Assembly (NCBI RefSeq): GCF_013911755.1
Contig: NZ_JACESP010000009.1
Location: 1-64,000 of the forward strand
DNA: 64,000 nt
Reading direction: 5' to 3'
DNA from: Sphingosinicella sp.
GTDB lineage: Bacteria; Pseudomonadota; Alphaproteobacteria; Sphingomonadales; Sphingomonadaceae
The notes beneath the pieces were generated by a model. The model saw nothing but the letters and a program-made list of their open reading frames with translations, ran no database searches and was not told the origin of the DNA. A program made the translations under genes and the position numbers. How positions within the stretch are numbered: position 1 is the stretch's first letter; each line of letters begins with the position of its first letter. Below are positions 7,938 to 15,405 of this stretch, in pieces.

Positions 7938-9035
7938 ATGATTTCGCGATCGGGTCAAAAAATGAACAGTCTGGGGCTAACGGAAAGCATCAATCCAAGT
8001 GAGGCCTTTGACGTTCATCAAAATCATGTAAACAATGAAAGTTACTCCGGAATTAACGTAAATTCCGATTTTCAGGATCGCTCCGAAAAATTTCAACCAG
8101 ACAAAACAGAGCGACGCAAAAAAGCCCGGAGTTTCACAAAGTATTCGATTAGGCCGCTGAAAATCGGTGATATCGCCCGCGCCATGAAAATCGCGGCGGA
8201 CAATTTCAGCGGTGAGGTCGGCCTCGTCGCACGCAGCTATCTTTGGCATTTCGCGCGCAAGGCCGGCTTCCCGCACCTCACATCTATGTGGGCGAAGTCG
8301 GAAGTCCACATCGAGGATGCAGGCGAAAGCGTGAAGCTGGATCTGCTGTCGTCATTCGTGCATGGGCGCGACGTCGCATGGATCGACCTTGCCTCTCAGC
8401 CTGAAGCCACTGTGGACCTCGCCATGGCGGCGATGCGCCGCTGGCCGCGTTGCCACCGCCTGCTGGTGGTTCGCATCGAGCGCGTTCACGCACCGCAATT
8501 CCTGGCCGCGGGCTTCCGCATCGCCGGCCATATTCCGGACGGGCATGGCGAGCATATCTATCTGTATGCCGAGCGGAAAAGGCTCATCGACCCGCTTCAG
8601 CCGGCCGTGCGGGTACGCTTCAGTGGTCGCCGCAGCGTCTCGTCGGACTGCGAGTTCAGCGTCGTGGAATGCAACGGCTCGATCATCGGCCTCACCGGCA
8701 TCTACGAAACCGAATTCTGGCGCGACGTCACGTGGGGCGCCTGGGGCGCGATCGATCCGGCGCGCGCACGGCGGGACGCGGTGTTCGAAACGCTGCGCCT
8801 GACGGAAAACCGCGCCAAACAGAACGGCGCACGCTGGTTCTGCCTCGAAACATCCGATTGCGAAAAATACCGCCATGCCCGGCGCATCTACGAAATCTAT
8901 GGCTTGCGCCCGCTGCTGACGATCCCGAACTTCTATCTGAACGACGATGGCAAGGCCGAGAAGTTCATCGTGTACGGCAAGCCGACCAGCGACGACATCG
9001 TGCGCGCGCCGACCATCGTGTCCGAAAGGGCTTGA
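7938..9035 (+). CDS. GNAT-fold acyltransferase-like protein with AT-rich N-terminus
   Basis: A protein of about 365 residues. The C-terminal half has GNAT features: a central strand EFSVVECNGSIIGLTGIYE, then WGAWGAIDPARARRDAVFETLRLTENRAKQNGARWFCLETS. The final KYRHARRIYEIYGLRP segment resembles the end of acetyltransferases. The middle part (residues ~75-210) may be a second, degenerate GNAT-like lobe. The first ~65 residues are polar, Asn/Ser-rich and coded by clearly AT-richer DNA than its surroundings. Start choice is uncertain: TTG at 7890, ATG at 7938 and ATG at 7962 are all in frame, none with a strong ribosome-binding site. Substrate unknown. Confidence 0.6.
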   Translation: MISRSGQKMNSLGLTESINPSEAFDVHQNHVNNESYSGINVNSDFQDRSEKFQPDKTERRKKARSFTKYSIRPLKIGDIARAMKIAADNFSGEVGLVARSYLWHFARKAGFPHLTSMWAKSEVHIEDAGESVKLDLLSSFVHGRDVAWIDLASQPEATVDLAMAAMRRWPRCHRLLVVRIERVHAPQFLAAGFRIAGHIPDGHGEHIYLYAERKRLIDPLQPAVRVRFSGRRSVSSDCEFSVVECNGSIIGLTGIYETEFWRDVTWGAWGAIDPARARRDAVFETLRLTENRAKQNGARWFCLETSDCEKYRHARRIYEIYGLRPLLTIPNFYLNDDGKAEKFIVYGKPTSDDIVRAPTIVSERA

Positions 9036-9101
9036 CGAGCGGCCCCGGCCTGCCTCCCTCTTCCGGCCCGGTTCGAGGATGAACGGCGGAGGACGGTTTT
9101 C

Positions 9102-9431
9102 ATGCACTATTTTTATCTCGCAGGTGCCATTGTCGCCGAGACAATCGGCACCTCCGCGCTCAGCCAGACCGCCGGTTTCACCCGGCTGACGCCCACGCTT
9201 ATCGTCCTCGTCAGCTTCGCGACGTCGTTTTATCTGATGTCGCTGGCCCTCCAGAGCATTCCCGTGGGCATCGCCTACGCGATCTGGGCGGGGGTCGGCA
9301 TCGTGCTCATCACCTTCATCGGCTGGGCATTTCTGAAACAGACGCTCGACGCACCGGCCTTTGTGGGCATTGCCCTGATCCTTGCCGGGGTTGTCGTCTT
9401 GCGGCTCTTTTCCCGCGCCGCGGTACACTGA
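9102..9431 (+). CDS. SMR family small multidrug efflux transporter
   Basis: A 109-residue inner-membrane protein with four predicted membrane helices, the standard size for EmrE-like transporters that exchange protons for cationic drugs as dimers. The essential Glu of helix 1 is present (GAIVAETIGTSAL, residue 13). The helix-3 motif AIWAGVGIVLI is also typical of the drug-exporting subgroup. A GGAGG ribosome-binding site lies upstream of the ATG. No regulator is adjacent, so its specificity cannot be stated. Confidence 0.88.
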   Translation: MHYFYLAGAIVAETIGTSALSQTAGFTRLTPTLIVLVSFATSFYLMSLALQSIPVGIAYAIWAGVGIVLITFIGWAFLKQTLDAPAFVGIALILAGVVVLRLFSRAAVH

Positions 9432-9549
9432 GTGCCGCCCGCGCGCGTCGTCGGAATTCTTTACAATTTTCGGAGCACCTTTTCTGAGGGCTGACGGCGA
9501 GAGCGCCTTAGCCTCGGGAAATTAACCCTTTCTTCACACGCCGCGTAAA

Positions 9550-9565
9550 TGGCACGCGACTTGCT
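9550..9565 (+). promoter_or_regulatory. Sigma-54 (RpoN) -24/-12 promoter of the PEP-CTERM gene
   Basis: TGGCACG-CGAC-TTGCT matches the RpoN consensus TGGCACG-N4-TTGCW without mismatch. The invariant GG (9551-9552) and GC (9563-9564) have the required 10-bp gap. Transcription would start near 9576, shortly before the AGGAGG at 9592-9597 and the ATG at 9604. Confidence 0.85.
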
Positions 9566-9603
9566 TCCCTGATTATCGGCTATCAGTTTTCAGGAGGCGT
9601 ACA

Positions 9604-10419
9604 ATGCGCAACAAGGTTCTCAACAAGGTTCTGCCCGCGATGGCACTCGTCGGCGCGGCCGGAATGTCGACGGCTGCGCAGGCAGCGCTCGTCAACACGT
9701 GGTCCTACGAAGTGACCTCGACTTTCTCCAACGCGGTTTTCGAAGCTTCGGGCACCGGCTCGCAGTCGGTCACCGACACGCGCGTCGAATGGGGTCCTTC
9801 GAGCGTGAAGAGCGCCATCGGCGTCACCGACACGCCAACCTCGGGTTTGATCGACACCAACGGCACGTGGAACCTCGCTGATCAGTATTATCACGAGAAC
9901 AACACGCTGCCGGGCGGCACCAAGTCGCTGCTCAGCACCGACCTCTCGATCACGATCGCGCTGACCCCGTTCGATCCGGCCGGCGACCCGCTCGCCTCGC
10001 CCCTCGAGCGCACGTTCAACATTTCGTTCATCGAGACGCCGAACGCGGGTTCGGGCGGCATCTGCGCCGACGGCAATGCGGTTGGCGTGGGCCTCAACGG
10101 TGCCGGCTGCGCCGACATCTTCGTGCTCGAATTCGACTTCGGTCAGTTCGACTTCAGCTATGACGGCGCCGACTACTCGCTGTTCATCTTCGAAGATCCG
10201 GACTCGGCACCGACGCTCGGCTTCCTCTCCGACGAAGCTTGCGCTTCGGCCGGTGTGGCAGCGGGCTGCTTCGGCTTCCTGACGGCGGAAGCCGAAACGA
10301 CCTTCGCGCAGTTCGTGCTGTCGATCGAAGGCCGCGAAGTTCCGGAGCCGGCCGCGCTTGCGCTCTTCGGTCTCGGCCTCGTCGGTCTCGGCGCCATGCG
10401 CCGCCGCAAGGCTGCCTAA
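9604..10419 (+). CDS. PEP-CTERM sorting-domain protein
   Basis: A 271-residue exported protein. It has a signal peptide (about residues 1-27, MALVGAAGMSTAAQA), a beta-rich secreted domain, and a C-terminal PEP-CTERM tag. The tag comprises VPEPAALAL, a hydrophobic helix (FGLGLVGLGAM) and an RRRK end, which an exosortase (EpsH/XrtA) cleaves. The YYHENN segment and Thr/Asp-rich middle resemble THxN-type members, but this is tentative. The product probably ends up on the surface or in extracellular polysaccharide. A strong ribosome-binding site and a perfect sigma-54 promoter precede it, and a terminator follows, so it is a single-gene unit. No exosortase is in the window. Confidence 0.87.
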   Translation: MRNKVLNKVLPAMALVGAAGMSTAAQAALVNTWSYEVTSTFSNAVFEASGTGSQSVTDTRVEWGPSSVKSAIGVTDTPTSGLIDTNGTWNLADQYYHENNTLPGGTKSLLSTDLSITIALTPFDPAGDPLASPLERTFNISFIETPNAGSGGICADGNAVGVGLNGAGCADIFVLEFDFGQFDFSYDGADYSLFIFEDPDSAPTLGFLSDEACASAGVAAGCFGFLTAEAETTFAQFVLSIEGREVPEPAALALFGLGLVGLGAMRRRKAA

Positions 10420-10445
10420 GCCTCACAGCGTTTGAGTAACGAAAG

Positions 10446-10478
10446 AGACCCGGTTCAGGAGACTGAGCCGGGTCTTTT
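10446..10478 (+). terminator. Rho-independent terminator of the PEP-CTERM gene
   Basis: AGACCCGG and CCGGGTCT form an 8-bp stem followed by TTTT, 27 bases after the stop codon. Confidence 0.8.
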
Positions 10479-10544
10479 CGTATGTGCGGACGCTGTCGTT
10501 ACCCATCGTCAGAATTGCCCGCTTCTCAATTCCTTGCCGTCACG

Positions 10545-10597
10545 TCCCAGTCGGGATTGACAATTTTCTATTTGGGATGATTTTATCCCTAATGGGA
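10545..10597 (+). promoter_or_regulatory. Promoter with repeated TCCC-N4-GGGA operator motifs
   Basis: TCCCAGTCGGGA (10545-10556) abuts a consensus -35 TTGACA (10557-10562). Downstream, GGGAT and ATCCC face each other (10574-10589) and overlap a second TCCCTAATGGGA (10586-10597), where the -10 region should be. The arrangement looks like repressor sites bracketing the promoter of the serine hydrolase at 10664. A third copy of the 12-mer lies at 16910. Confidence 0.5.
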
Positions 10598-10663
10598 AAA
10601 CGCCTGAGGATTGTTCGATCCATCCGATGGCATAGCATTTCGGCTTGAGGGGGGCGTGTGGTG

Positions 10664-12631
10664 ATGATCGGGAAACATCTGAAGCTCGTATTGGGGCTCG
10701 TCGTGCTTGCCGCGCAAACGGCCGCGGCACCGGCTCCGGAAAATGGACCGTCACTGGTCACGCCGCCGGCACCTTCGGCCGGGGCGAATACGCAGGCGCT
10801 CACCAAGGCTGATGTCGATGCGTGGCTCGATGGCCTCATGCCCTATGCGCTCGCACGGGGTGCGGTGGCAGGTGCCGTCGTCGTCGTCGTGAAGGACGGC
10901 CAGGTGCTGACGCAGCGCGGCTACGGCTATTCAGATGTCGAGAAGCGCACTCCGGTCGATCCTGAAAAGACGCTGTTCCGTCCGGGCTCGGTATCGAAGC
11001 TGTTCACGTGGACGGCGGTGATGCAGCTTGTTCAGGAGGGCAAGCTCGACCTCGACACCGATGTGAACACCTACCTCGACTTCAAGATCCCGCCGCGCGA
11101 CGGCAAGCCCATCACGCTGCGCAACATCATGACGCACACCTCGGGCTTCGAGGAGTCGATACGCAAGCTGATCTCCGACGAGACGGAAACACCCGCACCG
11201 CTCGGCGCGGTGTTAAAGCGCTGGGTGCCGAACCGCATCTTCGCGCCCGGCACGACGCCAGCCTATTCGAACTACGCGACCGGACTTGCCGGCTACATCG
11301 TCGAGCGCGTGTCGGGAATGCCGTTCGACGACTACATCGACCAGCGCATCCTCATGCCGCTCGGCATGACCCATTCGACATTCCGTCAGCCGCTGCCGGC
11401 ATCCCTGAAACCGCTGATGTCCCAAAGCTATCGGACGGCTTCGGGCAAGGCGATGCCCTTCGAGGTGGTCGAACCCGCCCCCGCGGGCAGCCTTTCGGCG
11501 AGCGGCGCGGACATGGGCAAGTTCATGATCGCGCATCTCGCGAACGGCAGGCCGCTGCTCTCGCCCGAAACCGCGAAGACGATGCACACCACCTTCCTCG
11601 ACATGATCCCGCCGCTCAACCGCATGGCGCTCGGCTTTTACGAGCAGAACCAGAACGGCTATCGCATCATCGGCCACAACGGCGGAACGCAGCGCTTCTT
11701 CACCTACCTCTGGCTGCTGATCGACCAAAACGTGGGCGTTTATATCTCGCTCAACAGTGTCGGTAAGGACGGCGCACCGAGCGCCATTCACAACGCGCTC
11801 ATCACCGGCTTCATGGACCGCTATTTCCCCGGCACGCCCAAAGACGGCACGGTGGATGCGAAGACGGCTGCCGCGCATGCCCGAATGATGGCGGGGCACT
11901 ACATCGCGAGCCGCCGCTCCGACTCCAGCTTCATGCGGACCGGCGCGCTCGCCTCTCAGATGGCCGTGACCGTGGGTCCGGACGGTGGATTGCTGGTCCC
12001 CAACTTCAAGACACCGGGCGGCGAACCCCGCGAATGGAAGGAGATCGCGCCCTTCGTGTGGCGCGAGGTCGGCGGCAAGCAGCGGCTCGCGGCCAAGGTC
12101 GTGGACGGCAAGGTCCAGCGTTTCAGCATCGATGCCGGTTCGGCAGCGGTCGTGTTCGAGCCCACGCCCTGGCACGCGAACGCGGCATGGCTGAACCCCG
12201 CCATGATATTCGCCGTGATCGTGCTGCTGCTGACGGCGCTGTCATGGCCCGCCGGTGCGATCGCCCGGCGCATCTACGGCGCTTCCCTTGCGCTGACCGG
12301 CCGGGCACGGCTGCGCTATCACCTGGTGCGCGGCGGCGCGGTGCTCGTCCTCTCCGTCTGCGCCGGCTGGCTCTTCATCTTCAGCGCGATGATGCAGCAG
12401 GGCTTTACCGCCATCAACGGCAGGTACGATTGGCTGGTCATGCTGCTGCAGACCGCCGGCCTGATCGGCTTCATCGGTTTTCTGGGGCTCGCGCTCTGGA
12501 ATGCATGGAATGCCTGGACCGAGGGGCGCTGGGCGTCTCGCCTGTGGAGCGTTGCACTCCTCGCCGCCGCAGGCATCATGCTCTGGGCAGCGGCGACGTT
12601 CGGACTGCTGGACTACGGCCTCAACTACTGA
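10664..12631 (+). CDS. Beta-lactamase-fold serine hydrolase with four C-terminal membrane helices
   Basis: A 655-residue class C beta-lactamase/DD-peptidase-like hydrolase. The catalytic motifs are S-V-S-K (Ser about residue 109), Y-S-N (about residue 201) and a HNGGT box in place of KTG. A signal peptide leads into the periplasm. The catalytic domain is followed by a lipocalin-like segment and then four membrane helices (from about residue 510), so it is anchored at the inner membrane with the active site outside. Such proteins cleave D-amino acid peptides, esters or amides, not usually beta-lactams. ATG 10664 is preceded by two in-frame GTG codons; a GAGGGGGG ribosome-binding site favours the ATG. 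It heads the scavenging cluster. Confidence 0.85.
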   Translation: MIGKHLKLVLGLVVLAAQTAAAPAPENGPSLVTPPAPSAGANTQALTKADVDAWLDGLMPYALARGAVAGAVVVVVKDGQVLTQRGYGYSDVEKRTPVDPEKTLFRPGSVSKLFTWTAVMQLVQEGKLDLDTDVNTYLDFKIPPRDGKPITLRNIMTHTSGFEESIRKLISDETETPAPLGAVLKRWVPNRIFAPGTTPAYSNYATGLAGYIVERVSGMPFDDYIDQRILMPLGMTHSTFRQPLPASLKPLMSQSYRTASGKAMPFEVVEPAPAGSLSASGADMGKFMIAHLANGRPLLSPETAKTMHTTFLDMIPPLNRMALGFYEQNQNGYRIIGHNGGTQRFFTYLWLLIDQNVGVYISLNSVGKDGAPSAIHNALITGFMDRYFPGTPKDGTVDAKTAAAHARMMAGHYIASRRSDSSFMRTGALASQMAVTVGPDGGLLVPNFKTPGGEPREWKEIAPFVWREVGGKQRLAAKVVDGKVQRFSIDAGSAAVVFEPTPWHANAAWLNPAMIFAVIVLLLTALSWPAGAIARRIYGASLALTGRARLRYHLVRGGAVLVLSVCAGWLFIFSAMMQQGFTAINGRYDWLVMLLQTAGLIGFIGFLGLALWNAWNAWTEGRWASRLWSVALLAAAGIMLWAAATFGLLDYGLNY

Positions 12632-12677
12632 TCGAGAAGAAACGGGGGACACTGCATAGCGCCCCCCCCCATTTTGT

Positions 12678-14156
12678 TCAGCGCCCCTTGCCCGTTCCGA
12701 GGATCGCCTCGCCTGGGAAGACCTTCGCTGCCAATTTGCCGCCATCGACCACGGGGGTGCCGTTCACCAGAACGTAGCGAATGCCGCGCGAGGCCTGCAT
12801 GGGCTTTTCGAACGTGGCAAGATCGGCCACGGTCGCCGGATCGAACAGCGTGAGGTCCGCGTCGGCGCCTACCGACACACGGCCCTTCTTCGCCATCTGC
12901 GGGGAAATCCCCTCAAGCCGCTGCGCCGGCATGATCGTCATCTTGCGGAGCGCCGCCATCAGATCGAGCGTACCGCGTTCACGCACATAGCGGCCGAGCA
13001 CGCGCGCATATGTGCCCGCACCGCGCGGATGCTCGCCGGACGTGACCCACGGCATACCGTCGGACGCGATCGAGATCGCGGGTTCGGCAATGATCTGATC
13101 GACGACGTCCTCCGGGATCATATGCACGACCACCGCCGCGCCCGGCTGTTCGCGCCGATAGCGTTCGAACGTCTCCTGCGTCAGCCGCTCGCCGGTCGCA
13201 GGCCATTGGAGGTCGCCATAGCTGATGCCCGAGCGCTCCTGCCATCCATCACGGAAGAACTCCGATCCGATCGCCGTGCTGCCCGCCGTATACGGGTAGG
13301 CTTCCGACGTGATGTCGAGACCACGTGCCTGCGCCCGCTTCACCATGTCGATCAGGATCGGCGTGTCCTTGAGGCCTGTGGAATGCAGATGCACGATCTG
13401 CAGCGGCGCGCCGGTGACGGCGGCATTCGCAATCACCTCCTGCGCCACCGCGATCGGCACACCCGGCGCCGGATCGAGCGGGCGGCTGCGCACGTGGACG
13501 AAAACCGGCGCACGCTTTGCCGCGGCCGCCTTGAAGATGTCGTAGATTTCGCTGCGCCCCGCGCCCGGCGTGTATTCGATGCCGAGCCCATAGCCGAGCG
13601 CACCATCGGCAACCTCGCGATCGAGCGCCGCGACAATCGCCTTTTGCTGTTCGGGTGTCGCGGAGGCCGTATAAGCCTTGCGATCGGCAACCGTCGCTCC
13701 GTTGGCTGCGCCGTGGCCTTTGCACGGCGCCGACGCGATCACTTCCATGCGTGCACACTGATGCGATGCGGTCGCGCCGTAATTGATGAGCGCCCGACCT
13801 TTCAGTGCACCGACGAACGCCTGCACCGGCATCGCGCCGCCTTCGGCATCGATCGCGGTCGTCACGCCGTCCAGCACCTGAAACTGCTGGCCCTTGTCGT
13901 GCTGGCCGTGTGCATGGAGATCGACGAAGCCCGGCGCAACAACAAGCCCGCGCGCGTCGATCTTGCGCTTGCCCTTGAGCGGCGCCGCCGAGATTTCGGC
14001 GATACGGTTGCCGGTGATGCCGACATTGGCGATCTCGTCGCGTCCGCTCGCGGGGTCCATCACCCGCCCGCCGGAAATCACGACGTCATACGTCTCCGCA
14101 AGCGCCGGCGCGGCGAGCGCGGCAAGCGCAGTCGCCAGGAACAGTGCAGTTTTCAT
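12678..14156 (-). CDS. N-acyl-D-amino-acid deacylase (amidohydrolase family), secreted
   Basis: A 492-residue metal-dependent amidohydrolase of the D-aminoacylase group. After a signal peptide (MKTALFLATALAALAAPALA) comes the entry strand YDVVISGGRVMDPASGRDE, then the metal motif PGFVDLHAHGQHDKG. Further ligands sit in VHVRSR and VHLHSTG, and a late Asp in SIASDGMPWVTSGEHPRGAGTYARVL. The family releases D-amino acids from N-acyl or peptide forms. The gene follows the class A-type hydrolase with a 10-bp gap on the same strand, so one operon is likely, and the pair fits breakdown of D-residue peptides from cell walls or peptide natural products. Confidence 0.85.
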   Translation of the reverse strand: MKTALFLATALAALAAPALAETYDVVISGGRVMDPASGRDEIANVGITGNRIAEISAAPLKGKRKIDARGLVVAPGFVDLHAHGQHDKGQQFQVLDGVTTAIDAEGGAMPVQAFVGALKGRALINYGATASHQCARMEVIASAPCKGHGAANGATVADRKAYTASATPEQQKAIVAALDREVADGALGYGLGIEYTPGAGRSEIYDIFKAAAAKRAPVFVHVRSRPLDPAPGVPIAVAQEVIANAAVTGAPLQIVHLHSTGLKDTPILIDMVKRAQARGLDITSEAYPYTAGSTAIGSEFFRDGWQERSGISYGDLQWPATGERLTQETFERYRREQPGAAVVVHMIPEDVVDQIIAEPAISIASDGMPWVTSGEHPRGAGTYARVLGRYVRERGTLDLMAALRKMTIMPAQRLEGISPQMAKKGRVSVGADADLTLFDPATVADLATFEKPMQASRGIRYVLVNGTPVVDGGKLAAKVFPGEAILGTGKGR

Positions 14157-14166
14157 TTAGCCCTCC

Positions 14167-15165
14167 TCAATTCGTGAATAAGAAATAGTCGCGCACCGTG
14201 CGCGCGATCTCGGCGATGGCGCGTTCCCGGTCGGCAACCGGCGCCGCGCTCGCCTTAACATAAGCGGCGATCACGACCCCCGTGCCGTCGGGAAGGCTCA
14301 CCGTGCCGACGTCGTTCACCGTTCCGCCGATGGTGCCCGTCTTGTGGGCAACCGTGGTGCCGGGGGGCATCTGGCCCGGCAGACGCGCCGTGCCGGTGCG
14401 GCAACGCTCCATGATCGCGATGAACGCTTTGGTGCTTTCAGGCGAGAGCGCCTTTCCGGCGAACATGCGCGTGAGCAGCGTGGCCATTGCCGCCGGGCTC
14501 GCCGTGTCCTTGGGATCGGCATCGAACGCAGCATCGGGCATCTCGCCCTTGGTCAGAATAGACGGATCGGCCTTCGCCGCCGTGTCGAACGCCTCTGTCA
14601 GCGGACCTTCGCCAAGCCGGAAAAAATCGCGCAGCAGCCGGTTCGTATCCCGATCGACGCGCATCGCGTCCACACCCTGCGCACGCACCCACGCCGTCAC
14701 CGCCGCCGGCCCGCCCGCGGCCTTCATCAGCACATCGGTCGCCGTGTTGTCGCTCTGCGTCAGCATCACTTCGAGCAGGTTGTGGACCGACAGGCTGACG
14801 CCCGGATGGATGAAGCGATCGGCGATCACTTCTGACGGCGACATCATGTCCTGCGGTACATCGAGCATCTGGTCGAGGCGGAGCTCGCCCTTATCGACCA
14901 TGTCGAGGATCTTGCCCGCAAGCGGCACCTTGTACGTGCTCGCCATCGGGAATGCCGCGTCCGCGTTCAGCAGCACGCGCGGTCCCTTGCCGTCGAGCCG
15001 CCACGCCGCGATGCCTACGACACCGCCTGCGCCCGCGGCGAGCCGGGTCACTTCCGAATCCAAAATCTTCGTCGTTGCTGGCGCCGCCGCAGCGGGCTCG
15101 CCCACGCTCAATGCAGCAAAAACCAGCGGCAAACAGAGCCAGCGCATGGCGTTCCGTTTCATCAT
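14167..15165 (-). CDS. Class A beta-lactamase-related serine hydrolase lacking the omega-loop Glu
   Basis: A 332-residue secreted protein of the class A fold. Present are S-T-Y-K (Ser76), S-D-N (Ser138) and K-T-G (Lys275). The omega loop is atypical: where class A enzymes have R164-x-E166-x-x-x-N170, this protein reads DRDTNRLL (residues 171-178), with Thr at the Glu position and Leu at the Asn position. An extra stretch of about 35 residues follows (about 179-215). Without that Glu, ordinary beta-lactam deacylation would be poor, so esterase, peptidase or penicillin-binding roles are more likely. A GGAGG lies before the ATG. It is divergent from the serine hydrolase at 15406. Confidence 0.82.
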   Translation of the reverse strand: MMKRNAMRWLCLPLVFAALSVGEPAAAAPATTKILDSEVTRLAAGAGGVVGIAAWRLDGKGPRVLLNADAAFPMASTYKVPLAGKILDMVDKGELRLDQMLDVPQDMMSPSEVIADRFIHPGVSLSVHNLLEVMLTQSDNTATDVLMKAAGGPAAVTAWVRAQGVDAMRVDRDTNRLLRDFFRLGEGPLTEAFDTAAKADPSILTKGEMPDAAFDADPKDTASPAAMATLLTRMFAGKALSPESTKAFIAIMERCRTGTARLPGQMPPGTTVAHKTGTIGGTVNDVGTVSLPDGTGVVIAAYVKASAAPVADRERAIAEIARTVRDYFLFTN

Positions 15166-15256
15166 TCCCTCCCTCGTTGGAATTTGAAGGCCGCAGTCTT
15201 GGCGCGGCTAATTCTCCATACAGGACAATGAGAGCAAATTTCCTCAATTGCAACAC

Positions 15257-15270
15257 GAGATGCGTATCTC
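15257..15270. promoter_or_regulatory. Inverted repeat GAGAT-GCGT-ATCTC in a divergent promoter
   Basis: This 5-bp arm palindrome lies in the AT-rich gap between the class A-like hydrolase (-) and the serine hydrolase (+). A TTGACA box follows at 15327-15332 on the + strand with a TCCC-AATT half-site just after it. It could be an operator; there is no direct proof. Confidence 0.3.
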
Positions 15271-15405
15271 ATTATGTAGTTGAAAAACTGTAATTAAATT
15301 TATTTCCGAAAAAGCACGTATGCTTTTTGACAATCCCAATTTGAAAATATCATCCTGATATGTCAAAATTCTGGAACATAACGTTGGGAAGGGAGAGTCG
15401 GGGTG

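Noticed and set aside
14167-15165. Class A gene as a resistance beta-lactamase
   Set aside because: The omega-loop Glu and Asn are missing and the neighbours are catabolic, so resistance is not supported.
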